DNA of 64,000 nt from Phymatolithon calcareum (Eukaryota > Rhodophyta > Florideophyceae > Hapalidiales), in the NCBI GenBank assembly GCA_977006965.1, contig OZ345353.1, positions 930,001 to 994,000 on the forward strand, in the 5' to 3' direction. Shown one piece after another: positions 54,254 to 64,000 of this stretch (positions within the stretch are counted from its first letter, which is position 1; each line of letters begins with the position of its first letter). Both the position numbers and the translations under genes were made by a program. The notes under the pieces are model-generated. The model was not told the DNA's origin, searched no databases, and saw only the letters and a program-made list of their open reading frames with translations.

Positions 54254-54652
54254 TCAGTGCACCACGCCTAGCACACAGTGCGGTAACTCCTCTTTCCGCT
54301 CGGAAAATGGCTTTTCAAGTGGATGCCACAACGGTGATCGGCGACACAGGGATGCGGAAACGGTTTCTCCAGGCAGAGCGCAGTCAGGGTTTGGATTGAA
54401 AAGGATGTCCTCAACTGTCCGCGCCGTGCTGTACAGCATCTTCAACGCTAGCGGTATGATATCCTTATCATAGCTGTGTTCCACTTGAGGTTGGAGCGCA
54501 GTCAAAAACGTCCAGAGATGTCTAATGCGGCCTTCTCCAACGTAGGGGCATAGACGCCTGGGGTGATTGAATCCGCGCGGTGGATTCTTCGCTGGCACAG
54601 GGGTAGTTGAAAACACACGGGATCGGCTTTCGGTTCTTTGGTGCCGGTACAT
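54254..54652 (-). CDS. Hypothetical 132-aa frame
   Basis: This frame has an ATG at 54652 and a plausible helical middle part (DKDIIPLALKMLYSTARTV), but no recognised domain. The opposite strand also has open frames here. It may be an exon of an unidentified gene or noise. Confidence 0.22.
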   Translation of the reverse strand: MYRHQRTESRSRVFSTTPVPAKNPPRGFNHPRRLCPYVGEGRIRHLWTFLTALQPQVEHSYDKDIIPLALKMLYSTARTVEDILFNPNPDCALPGETVSASLCRRSPLWHPLEKPFSERKEELPHCVLGVVH

Positions 54653-56869
54653 ATGCGCGGATATGGCGGAATAATGGTTTCGAGAAATGGTACAGCTGCT
54701 CCACTCTCGACTATTGTCGGAACGCCTTGGGTATATCCTTTGTATTCACTCTCGACGTCATGGCTCGCTGGTGTACCGGCGCTGTTACCTCGATTTTTCT
54801 AGCGCTCTCATTGCTACGCGCAAGACGCTCAGAGCGTAGAGGGCTGTGATTGACATACCGACATGCGAACACACCGATAATTAGACGTGTGGGCAATGTG
54901 CAGAGATCGCGAAGCGGCGGAATAATGGCCACGAGGACCGTCATTTTGTTCCCCGCTTATTTCTCAAAGAAACAGACTGTTGACTTTGTGACTTGCTGCG
55001 AAATGGTGTATATTGTCATTCCAATATGGAATCCTTTCACGCCATCAGAATCGTGCATGAACATCACTGCAGAACAAGATAGGCTGCACTAGAGGACTGC
55101 AAAATCAATGAATGCAATTGCGTGATTGGGCACGGCATGTAGTGCAGTCAGTGGGTATCGCACGCGATTACTTCCGTCATGCATTTGTCGCCATCTAGAA
55201 TGATACAATGGCGTAGATCGATTCATGGAATGTACGCTCTGTGTATGAGGTAGTCAGTCTTTCGGACATTCCGGCATTGCCACTCGCCATTCTGCGGGAC
55301 GCTGTTAAGATGTTTCCTTGAAGCGCGCATGTTAAGCATGAATGATTGTAATGATTGTAGTGCTATGCTCAAGGATAACCGTCTTGCCTGTGCAGACAGC
55401 GTTTGCTGTATCCTCAAGGGTGAGACCACAGTGTCTTTTGGGCGTGAAGCTAATGTCGGGGCAGTGACTGCGCACATGCGGGTCTTCATGGGCTCGGGAC
55501 TAATGAGTATAATCTTTTTGCAGAACTGCATTTGGCTCCATAATTGGAAATTACTGAGGAATTGCGAATGCTCCCGGGATGACGTCGGACGAAATATCTG
55601 CATGAGTGTGGAGGCTTATCCAGCCTTCCATTCGACGAGAACGTAAAGGTTGCACTTGGCTCTCGTCGAACCCTTAGTGTCGCACTCGTCTCGGACCATC
55701 GCGTAGAAGCTGCGTTTAGAGAGTGCGACCAGCGTCTTCTTCGTCATCTGGGTTTACGCTGCACTTTCTACTCCTGCGAAATGAAGGTTAGGCTTTTTAA
55801 TATCAAAGGGACGATAAAAAGTAGTTCTTGAAATGTCCGCAATGAGATCATTCGTATTCTAGAATCTCAAACACAACACAATTTCAGAAAAGACTTGGTC
55901 AATTTCGACTGGGAACAGCCATAATCCATACAGCCTCGAAGACAACAACATTGTTCTGGTTCGTGTTTCTGGACCCTCTGTTGCTTGCTAGTGGGTGTGG
56001 CTTCTTTGTCAAAGGTATTCTCGGTCGCACGGAGTCCAATGCAATTAAATGCCCAAGTTCTTGATTTTCGACGAGCACTGCGCAATTTGTTGGACGGCCT
56101 TATTGCTTGAAATAACATTCTGATCCTATCTCTGCTAGCGGTGGTGGGTGGTCAAAACAATATTAGGCTTTTGAGTAAATATGTTTTAGAATTTGTTCGC
56201 CGATGACCTTTTGCAGTGCAGTACCATTGTATTAGACTTGGTGTTCAAAGAGAAGTGAGTCTTTTTTACAGAAAACCCGGGGAATTCATTTGATGCACGG
56301 CGGCTGAAAATTGGCTGCGTAGAGATATTGATTTTACTCTCCTCGCAGGTCTGCACTTTGTGCAGCTTTGAGCTGTTGTGACATCAAGTGCACCTCGTAT
56401 ATGTTTAAATCTATTGTAGCCACAAGGACGTGCAGTTGTTCTCGGACAACTTCGAAAACGCGCAATAAAGAAAAAGAAGAAAAACAGCACAAGTCTATAA
56501 CATAGACTTGTTTGCATGTAGTCATTGCAAATATGTGTTGATGTTTGTGCTTACTGCGGAGAACAGTAAGTGGAAAGACATACTCATTTGACTCTTCTTT
56601 CTGATACTTTCTCTAGTAGCGGTGATGATGCTAACCAAAAAAGCTTGCGAACTTGAGCAAAGACTTTTCTAGAATCTATTAGCCGATGACTTTATGTAGT
56701 GCCGTAACCACCTCTTAGACTTCGGATGAACCGACAAGCGAACGTTTTGACCGCACAAGTAATATGCATTGGCCTTGAATGCATCCTTCATTTGTTTAAA
56801 CAATTGTCAATAAGGTAATTATGCCTACATGGAGAGTCGGCAAATAATCTGCACTTAGTGAGATATGAT
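54653..56869. other. Intergenic, no gene recognised
   Basis: Frames up to 126 codons occur (55223-55603 minus) but none shows conserved motifs. No repeat matched other parts of the window. Confidence 0.4.
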
Positions 56870-58600
56870 CTACTCTCCTGCAACAGATTGGTCGCCCTGG
56901 TCAAACTGTGGGTTGTAAAACCCTGACCAGACCCTTCTCTGAGATTTGCGATTTTTCTGCCAGGCAGTCCAAACCAACGATCGAGCCAGTGACTCCACAA
57001 AGGCTTCTTCTCTGCTCATCACTTTGGGACTATTGCTTGCGCCTTTGGACTTCGGGTGGGACCACAGGGCGTCGATACCACATCGAATCCTGTCTGCGTT
57101 ATAGCCTCGGCTCCGTGCAAGTTCTTCCACCGCCCGCGTCAACTTGACGACTGCTTCTCTCACTGCTACTGCGGACGGATCATCTCTAAACTCAGCGGTG
57201 ACACCGAATGGGGCATTTTCTTGCAACAGCCGGGCGTGGCGCTCGGCCGCGTCAACGCGGCTCTGGAGATGGTGAACATTATCATCTGCACCGGCGATAA
57301 CCGGGCGGGGTTTTGACAGGTGCTCGTCCGTTGACGATACAAAGCCGGAAAACGACAGGATTGGTTTTGTCACCTTCTCACCGCCAGGTCGTCCGATTTG
57401 TCCTGCGACCATTCGCGTCAGGTGGCTGGCCTCGACATTCGTTTTCGTGAAGACAGAAGCTGGATAGCCACCCTTGGTTTGTGAGGCTCGCGGACAGGGC
57501 GTAGACTTGAAGGAACGCAGTTCACTTTCCCCATGGTTTCTGCTCGAGTTTGGTGGCTCCTCACTTGACTCTGAATGGACCGCTTCCATCGACCGAACAG
57601 TTGCCGACCCCTTTGCCCGCTTCTTTATGGCTCCCTTAGAAGATGAGCCCATTCGTTTTGTGCCCGATATCTTGGCGCCCTTGTCCCTGCTAATATTTGG
57701 AGTGCCGCGATCGTTGCGGATGGGCGTGCATGCAACGCTGTTTTCACTGGGCGGAAGGATCGCTTGGTTTTGGTTTAGAGACTCTTTATTTTCGTCCCAG
57801 TCTTGTGTCTTGCTTTTCGCGCGTTTGTGGTCGCGTTTGAGAGGGTGGACCAAGGCCAGGTATTGAGCGGACTTCTTTCGATATCGGCGGGGACGTTGTC
57901 TGGTGTTCACCGTAGACTTGATTGTGTCATGATCGTCTTTGGTCGTTTGAACGGAGACGTCCAGGTCTTGATTCTGCAACACCTGATCATGCAGCTGATT
58001 AGACTCCAGCAATATGCGTCTATTTTTGACATCGTTGTTTCCAATGCTGTCCAAGAGCGCATGAGGGTGATGATCTTCATTGGGCTTTGTAGTGAAATAT
58101 GTGGCAAGGTTATCGATTCCAGAACTAATGTCTGTACCGGGATATTGTTGTAGCGCTGCGACGGTCAAGTTTGTGTTGTACTGGGAAAGCGTTCTTGTAC
58201 CCAATGGCCCTTGTAGGTACTCTTGAGCAAGTTGCCACGCCCCGGTTATGCGTTCAAGATACTTACGGAATCTTGGGTTGGAGCTGTTGATTTTTGTCAC
58301 AGCTTCCCTTGTGGACGCAGAAAATGGGCGCATGTCTCGCTTCTTCAACCAAGCTCCGGTGTCATCATTGAAGAAGAACACCCAAGTGCGCTCGTTGCGG
58401 ACTTTCCACTCAGAGGTTGTGGGGCATCTTGCAACAATTGCCGGCCACCAAGGATAGCTTGTGACACGACCGAAAACCACGGCACCAGGGTGGATATGCT
58501 CGCAATCTAGTTTCTCCATGGCTTCTTTGAATGTGCAGTCAGTGACAATGTTAAATGAGTTGTGTTCGTCACTGGTGTTCCCATGGGTCGAGTTTGTCAT
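56870..58600 (-). CDS. PWWP-domain chromatin protein
   Basis: A 576-aa intronless frame with an ATG at 58600. Residues about 38-100 form a PWWP domain: PGAVVFGRVTSYPWWPAIV with the signature at 50-53, then WVFFFNDDTGAWLKKRDMRPF, where aromatic residues would cage methyl-lysine. Residues about 110-135 continue as helix. The middle (about 140-440) is Ser/Lys/Arg-rich, with basic nuclear-localisation-like runs (RQRPRRYRKKS, KRDHKRAKSKT) and likely disorder. The C-terminal 130 residues are helical (VAVREAVVKLTRAVEELARS, later EEAFVESLARSLVWTAWQKN) and may be a protein-interaction region. It probably reads histone H3 methylation. No catalytic domain was seen. Confidence 0.85.
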   Translation of the reverse strand: MTNSTHGNTSDEHNSFNIVTDCTFKEAMEKLDCEHIHPGAVVFGRVTSYPWWPAIVARCPTTSEWKVRNERTWVFFFNDDTGAWLKKRDMRPFSASTREAVTKINSSNPRFRKYLERITGAWQLAQEYLQGPLGTRTLSQYNTNLTVAALQQYPGTDISSGIDNLATYFTTKPNEDHHPHALLDSIGNNDVKNRRILLESNQLHDQVLQNQDLDVSVQTTKDDHDTIKSTVNTRQRPRRYRKKSAQYLALVHPLKRDHKRAKSKTQDWDENKESLNQNQAILPPSENSVACTPIRNDRGTPNISRDKGAKISGTKRMGSSSKGAIKKRAKGSATVRSMEAVHSESSEEPPNSSRNHGESELRSFKSTPCPRASQTKGGYPASVFTKTNVEASHLTRMVAGQIGRPGGEKVTKPILSFSGFVSSTDEHLSKPRPVIAGADDNVHHLQSRVDAAERHARLLQENAPFGVTAEFRDDPSAVAVREAVVKLTRAVEELARSRGYNADRIRCGIDALWSHPKSKGASNSPKVMSREEAFVESLARSLVWTAWQKNRKSQRRVWSGFYNPQFDQGDQSVAGE

Positions 58601-58741
58601 GACATTGTTTTTATGGACAGCACAAGCGAATTGTTTTACGAAAATTTTTTATTAATAGACACCAGTAATCCGGGAGAGACGTTCTATGATGTTAGGGACA
58701 TTGTATTGGTGACAAAATGTGAAAGCTGTCAGAGCAGCCTC

Positions 58742-59700
58742 TGGACTGCTTTCTTTCTTTCTTTATTGCAGAAGGCGCTAATTCAACGCCAGAACTTACC
58801 CTAGAGCAAGTTCTCATTGTTCAAATATTGGAGTATCTCTGCGGGTCTCTCCCTGCACAGATCTTCAACCGTTTTGCCTCGCACTCTTCCGATGAATTGC
58901 CGTCTAGAGGCAGCCCGACCAGAACAGCGTATAATTAGGTGCTCCACTGTCTCCATGACGCCATGCGGGCACATCTTGCACACTGGGTCATAGAGTAGCG
59001 GTTCATCCTCGATGTGTCCATGGTGAAAGCATGCTACAATAGGACAGCAATTCACCATAAGCTGGTGTAGTACCGCCTCTGCACGTCTCTGTGAGATGTG
59101 CAGATCTTTTGGGAGCGTAGGTAGAGTGAGTAGTTTGCTTCTGCACGGCGTTTTGATAATGGATCGGGCCGCTTCCAAAGTAAGAGGTATTGTTTGATGC
59201 AACACCAGATCCGATTCCAAAATTCCCCTCCGCGCCAGATCATCAGCGACCTCATTCTTCGCGACGCCGCAGTGGCTCGGTATCCACACACACGCTATAC
59301 GAACTTCGTCTGAAAATAACCGGTCCATAATATTCCACAGATTCCGCACCATGTCACCAAACATTCGCGGTTGCCCGTTGAGCGCGTCTAAGCAACTGCG
59401 ACTGTCGGTGAACCATCTGATGGTGCTGCCGCGGGAAAGATGTAGGTCTGCCGCTGCTTGAAACGCTTGAACGGCGGCAAATGCCTCCGCGTCGAATGAA
59501 GAGCCAACAGCTCCAGCGGCCAGCGATGCTTCCACGACTCTGGACCGCTTGTCAGATGGTCCGATTGTGAAATAGGAGACATCAAGTCCAACAGAGTTTC
59601 TAATACGTTCAGGTCATATGTGCGTCCCCTCGCAACTCGCAGGTAGCCCCGCGCTTGACGCTGTGGTGCACCGACATAGAGGGGACAGTCCATCGATTTT
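58742..59700 (-). mobile_element. LINE-D copy: RNase H and zinc-finger end of a non-LTR element
   Basis: On the minus strand a frame of about 245 codons (59535-58801) covers an RNase H domain, with FDAEAFAAVQAF, IRWFTDSRSCLDALNG and VWIPSHCGVAKNEVADDLAR carrying the catalytic D and H. A C-terminal CCHC-type finger follows (CKMC.....ETVEHLIIRC). The part before it, in another frame (LYVGAPQRQARGYLRVARGR), resembles the end of a reverse transcriptase. The tail is GCGCCTTCTGCAATAAAGAA followed by GAAAG repeats. The element is 5'-truncated and frameshifted, so inactive. It sits 140 bp downstream of the PWWP gene's start side. Confidence 0.8.
58801..59535 (-). pseudogene. RNase H/zinc-finger fragment of LINE-D
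   Basis: This is the open portion of the LINE-D copy. RNase H motifs and the C-terminal cysteine/histidine finger are intact over 244 codons, but there is no ATG at the 5' end and the reverse transcriptase is missing. The same C-terminal sequence, more decayed, occurs at 61575-61945 and around the SINE at 13 kb. Confidence 0.7.
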
Positions 59701-61345
59701 AGAACCTTAGGCGACCCGGTGGTTGCGCTCTACCTACAGATGACCAAAGCCGTCATGGAGAGCGCCTTGGTAAAGGAAGCACTGAACTGAGAGGACGCGG
59801 AAACTCAAGGTGAGTGCGATACACGCTTTGATGACAATGATCAATGCCAAAGGTGCAAATGTTCGCGTAGTTGGTGCTTCAAAACGGAAAGTCGTGAAAG
59901 AATTGAATAAGGCACATGGAAGTCGTCTGTGGTTTGGCGACTAGAGAACTGGGCGGGCATCGCGGAATTGATGACTGAAGATGTGCTCATTATTATCGCT
60001 TTACCTGTGGTAGGTCCGACTGAACAATGTGGTGCACTATCCAGACAGCGATATGCATAGTCAAGCGGACGCGGGCAACGTGCCATGGCCCCCAGAGGCC
60101 TACGCGAATTTCAATGCAAAGATCCGCAAACAAACAGTTTTCGAGGACATGACACTGATACATCCATGGCTTGAGTGGAAAACCAAGTCTGTACTCCGAT
60201 CTGTGCCCCGTCAGCCAGTGTCGTTGACGAATCTGAGGTTTTGCAGGTCATCAGCGTTGGGTTACCAACAGTGTCTTTGCGATCATTCGACTCAGAGAGC
60301 TCCATACGTGCGCTAGATTGGCTGCAAAAGGCGCGGGACCTCACATCACCTCAGAAAGGCCGGGCTTTTCTTTCGCCACCCACCCTCCCCTGTGTTCAGT
60401 TCGCGATATATGCTTTTACAACACGTCTTTTCAGCAGAGCTGAAGATCTAATAACCAGACCGAGCACTGTTTTATCTGAGGGCTTTGCAGATATGATTTT
60501 TTCTCAAGGTTCTCATGATACTCGGGCAAGCTTGTCGTGAGTACTTCCAACACTCTTGTTGAGTTCCTCCAAGATACATGATACGGTAAGTGAAGAAGCA
60601 CAACCACGCTCCTGGATCCTGTTTCGCAAGACACTCTTCTCACTCGTGCGGACCTTCATATGAGTTTGGTGAGTCTCGGACACGCTAATCTGATATCTTT
60701 CAATTCACCATTTCACTCCGCCATACCGATTGAATTCAAGCCCAATTTGAGCTTTCCTACCGTGGATCAAGACGTTCACCTCTCTCGTCGGCTCATACGC
60801 TTTCTACGTATGTTCACCATTCATATGTTTCATTTGTCATCGCTACACTCATCATTGTTCAAGGTGTCACCCAAGAGGAACAGTAATTCCTTTGCATCCG
60901 TTTTTTGGGCGCAACTCATGGTAAGGCACAATATTGTTACCCATATAGGGTACAATACAAGAAATTGTTTCTCTTCCAGTAATCAGTCGTTCCGTTTAAT
61001 CTCTTGTCAAGGCTTTGTGTGCATTCTCTACGTGATAGTCGCGCGCATTTGCGCAGACACATCATCATCCGTTTCATATACCACATGAATCGAGATGCAC
61101 CGCTGGCTCGTCTACTTGATTCAATGAATCCAGAAGTAGTATAAGTAGCAGCACCATCAATAAACTTGACAAGCAAGGACTTGTCAAAAATCATCGATCT
61201 ACAACTTGTCACACTCAATCACCACCTCTACATCCAGCAACACGCAGCCGCCGTTCTAACCACTGTTCAATGGGGCTAAACAGTTCCGGACTCACAGTAA
61301 GCTTTTACAGGTAGTTCTGTTGGACGGCATTTCGTACAACTGCAT
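59701..61345. other. Intergenic, no gene recognised
   Basis: No conserved domain was seen. Near 61135-61260 a TATA-like GTATAAGTAG is followed by CAATAAAC and AC-rich sequence, similar in layout to 18695-18760. These could be the ends of decayed LTRs, but no match long enough to prove it was found. Confidence 0.35.
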
Positions 61346-61349
61346 TGCA

Positions 61350-61392
61350 GATCCTTCATGTAATTCTTTCTTTTTGCAATAAAGAAAGAGAG
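61350..61392 (+). mobile_element. LINE-D/SINE-type 3' tail
   Basis: CTTTTTGCAATAAAGAAAGA matches the common 3' end of LINE-D and the SINE. The upstream part is not recognisable. Confidence 0.4.
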
Positions 61393-61574
61393 CATATTCA
61401 CTTGGTTGTTACAGTGTGCCCTGCTTACCTATGAAAGAAAGCATAGCTTTCATCCTTGCGACGCAAGTTGGAGTACAGCTTATAACGTTTGAGTCGGACA
61501 GTTCAAGCCTTCGAGAATAGAAGCCACATTTACGCATCTCTATTCTGCACAGTACATCTTCGATTCGAAGAACA

Positions 61575-61945
61575 GAACGAATCATCCAAAAGATCTGCAC
61601 ATCTCGCTGAGACGAGCAGAGGTGGTACTGCACCAGCTCATAGCGAACTGCATTCCTATTGTGGCAAGCTTTCACCATGGACACAGCGAGGATGAACCGC
61701 TTCTTTACGACCCAGTATGCAAGATGTGCCGGTATGGCGTCAAAGAGACAGTGGAGCACCTCATCCTACACTGATCTGGGAGGACTGCCTCTCGACGACA
61801 ATTCATCGGAAAAGTGCGAGACAAAACGGTAGAAGATCTGTGCAGGGAGAGACCCGCAGAGATACTCCAATATTTGAACAAAGAGAACTTGATCTAGGGT
61901 AAGTTCTGGCGTTAATTAACGCATTCTGCATTAAAGAAAGAAAGA
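61575..61945 (+). mobile_element. LINE-D 3' fragment
   Basis: This is nearly collinear with the last ~370 bases of the copy at 58742-59120 (inverted there): CCAAAAGATCTGCACATCTC, a finger with CKMCRYGVKETVEHLI, then KTVEDLCRERPAEILQYL. The frame has an in-frame stop after the H-L-I-L-H segment. It ends GCATTCTGCATTAAAGAAAG with further GAAAG units. Confidence 0.75.
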
Positions 61946-62030
61946 AAGAACGACAATTTGATGTCAAATCTTCTGTTCAACTTTTCCAACTGCTAGACGT
62001 TTCCTCATAAATCGATAGACATGGAAAGTA

Positions 62031-62040
62031 GTATATAAAG
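62031..62040 (+). promoter_or_regulatory. TATA box of the FAD oxidase gene
   Basis: GTATATAAAG lies about 190 bases before the ATG at 62232, a normal distance for a TATA box plus a 5' UTR of roughly 160 bases. Confidence 0.5.
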
Positions 62041-62231
62041 CTTAAAGTTGCTGGCGATTGTTCAAGCTGCTAAGACATTGCGGACTGAAAAGTCAAATGC
62101 CGTAGATCGGGATGCAGATTTGCTGCGTACTAGTCGCTGTCCTTTCTTGTAGAAGGTGGACTTCATAGATTCATCTGCGGGATCACCTTTCTTCTACAGT
62201 TCCATTGCAGTGAACCATCTTCTCACGCGCC

Positions 62232-63601
62232 ATGCTACATCACTTTTATGCCGATTTCACAACTCGCGAACACATGCGGGATATCTTGTTGCCGGGAAGT
62301 ACAGGCTACGATGGCGCACGTCATTTCTGGAACGCAAGGTTTGACAGGAGTCCATCGCTCATCGCCAGGTGCAGTGCAGTTTCCGACGTAGTGAAGATAG
62401 TCCGATTGTCCAGAAAGCTGGGCTTGCCACAGCTGTGCGTAGTGGTAGCCACGACCTCTCTGGTCGCTCCGTCATTAGAAACGAAGTATCCGTTGACTTG
62501 TCGCAAATGCAGGGTATATCCGTCAACACGTTAAAGGGCACTGTGCGCGTTCAGGCCGGCGTTCGCTGGCGGGAGCTCCAAAAAGCAGTCCAGGCCGAGA
62601 GGTTTGCTGTCGGTGGACCGTTGGATTCGAATGTTACTGTCTCAGGCTATGGTCTTGGCGGTGGCCTTAATATTGTCATGCGACTCAATGGTCTTGTTTG
62701 TGATAATATCGTGTCTCTTGACGTTGTCACTGCAGCTGGAAAGCTAATTCAAGTCAACGAGAGGAGACACCCGGAGCTGTTCTGGGCAATGCGCGGTGCT
62801 GGCGAAAACTTTGGAGTGGTTACATCGATCGAATACCAAATGTATCCCATACGGACCGTCCTTGCCGGAAACGTGGTGTGGAGTCTTGGTGCCAGTCCGC
62901 GCCAACGCGCTCGAGAGATCCTCAACTTCCTACGCGACTACAATCTCGCTGTGCCAGACGCCGTCACGACATTCACTTTTCTTTCGAGCGATGCTTCGAG
63001 TGGTCCCTCCAGCACCATCTGGATGTGCTACACCAGCGACATCGCGAATGGACAAGATGTCCTCCGCCCACTCCGTACATTCGGTTCGCCGACCACCGAC
63101 GATGTGCGCGAAGTCGCGTACGAAGAGCAGCAAACACGCCTTGATTTCATCGTGCCGGACGGAAGATATTATTACTATCGCACGCAGCTCTTGAAGAAAC
63201 TTGACAATGCCACACTTGGCGCGCTTGTGGACCGTTATGTGGAAAATGCCGTCCCCGACCTGTTCATCGTCCTTGAGCACTTTGGTGGCGCCATCGCCCG
63301 TGTTCCGGATGAGACCACCGCGTTTGCCGGTCGAGACGCTGACTACTGTCTCCTCATCGGAGGTGGAACCGACACTGCAGCTGATATTGAACGACTAAGC
63401 CCTGTAATCCGCTCACTTGGCGAAACAATGGCTCCTTTTGCCACTGGGAGGGCGTATATCAATTACCTCGACAGCGACCATTTGCAGCGCGTACCTTCTG
63501 CATATGGTATGCAGCGATATAAGCGCCTTCAATTAATTAAGAGCAAGTACGACCCGAAAAATATATTCCGGTTCAGCCAAAGCATATCGCCTGCTCAGTA
63601 G
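62232..63601 (+). pseudogene. FAD-linked (BBE-type) oxidase with one-base frameshift
   Basis: The gene starts at the ATG at 62232 (ILLPGSTGYDGARHFWNARF, then SLIARCSAVSDVVKIVRLSR), the usual N-terminus of berberine-bridge-enzyme-like oxidases. After LGLP, at about 62427-62429, the homology jumps to another frame, open to the TAG ending at 63601: TAVRSGSHDLSG with the FAD-linking His, GYGLGGGLNIVMRLNGLVCD, ELFWAMRGAGENFGVVTSI and a C-terminal YINYLDSDHL...YDPKNIF. The second FAD-linking Cys is not at its usual place, so flavin would be bound through one bond. One missing base explains the break and no GT-AG intron does. Apart from that, the gene looks intact (about 455 codons). It is either a very young pseudogene or carries a sequencing error. 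Confidence 0.8.
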
Positions 63602-64000
63602 CCGATTTGCGAATTTAAATTCGTTTTCTGCCCGTCTGTGTTTCTGTGGAGCACGACTGGACAGTGAGGGGACCGATCAACATGGCCCGAGCTATTGAAG
63701 AGATACTACGTAGTTCTGATTAAGACAACTGATGTTTCGAGTCTAGTAGAACAATAAGATAGGTGCCGACATTCCTCAAGTTGGGACGTACCTTCTCAAT
63801 AAATCCACTTAATTACTATACACGTCATTTCTGCGATCCTGAACTCAGTACTACATGGCTAGAATGAATACACCAGTTTCACTGACCGTCTGCAGTACTA
63901 TAAGGAGCACCAATGGCAACCGTTCTGTCGATATTTTCAACGTCCCAGCGTCTTTTGCACAACGATGCGATCAACGGAAGTTGAACAAGAAAGGTAGATT
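63602..64000. other. 3' flank of the FAD oxidase, repeat tail
   Basis: Positions about 63770-63812 contain the block GGGACGTACCTTCTCAATAA that recurs at 507-540 and, inverted, at 20093-20122. No gene was recognised. Confidence 0.4.

Overview
The window looks like nuclear DNA from a red alga. The best match in style is a florideophyte such as Chondrus crispus, but that is an inference and no species-specific marker was seen. Reasons: protein-coding genes are mostly intronless or have one or two short GT-AG introns. Two genes carry plastid-type transit peptides (a DHAR and a TL29-like lumenal peroxidase homologue), so the organism is photosynthetic. Genes sit in compact islands separated by kilobases of decayed transposons. 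No bacterial operon signals, tRNA genes, rRNA genes or CRISPR arrays were seen.

Layout. (1) 1-27 kb is repeat-rich. It holds only two convincing genes, a divergent pair of paralogous MEINOX/TALE homeodomain proteins at 1.0-2.3 kb (-) and 10.6-12.05 kb (+). Around them lie fragments of at least four non-LTR retrotransposon families (here LINE-A to LINE-D), a tRNA-derived SINE nested in a LINE, and a hAT-type element nested in another LINE. Several of these have clear target-site duplications. (2) 27.5-34.4 kb is a dense gene island: an unknown coiled-coil protein (+), a 503-aa unknown protein (-) that shares a 231-bp promoter with a plastid DHAR (+), a basic protein with four copies of an undescribed motif (-), and a DUR3-type urea symporter (-). 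(3) 34.4-44 kb is a gene desert with a LINE-A copy, a second hAT-type element and perfect hairpins. (4) 44-54 kb is a second island: gamma-glutamyltransferase (-), half-size ABC exporter (-), Tim17-family membrane protein (+), DTWD1-like tRNA modification enzyme (+), TL29-like protein (+, three exons) and UNC-50 (-, two exons). (5) 54-64 kb holds a PWWP-domain protein (-), LINE-D fragments and an FAD-linked (BBE-type) oxidase gene (+) broken by a one-base frameshift.

The genes do not form one pathway. DHAR, gamma-glutamyltransferase and the TL29-like protein all touch ascorbate/glutathione metabolism, but this may be chance. The least explained signals are the four-fold SRM motif protein, the paired perfect hairpins (A-A'-B-B') at three intergenic sites, and the linked homeodomain paralogues that both replace the near-invariant homeodomain Trp48 by Phe.

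Coordinates of mobile-element fragments without target-site duplications are approximate. All alignments were made by eye.
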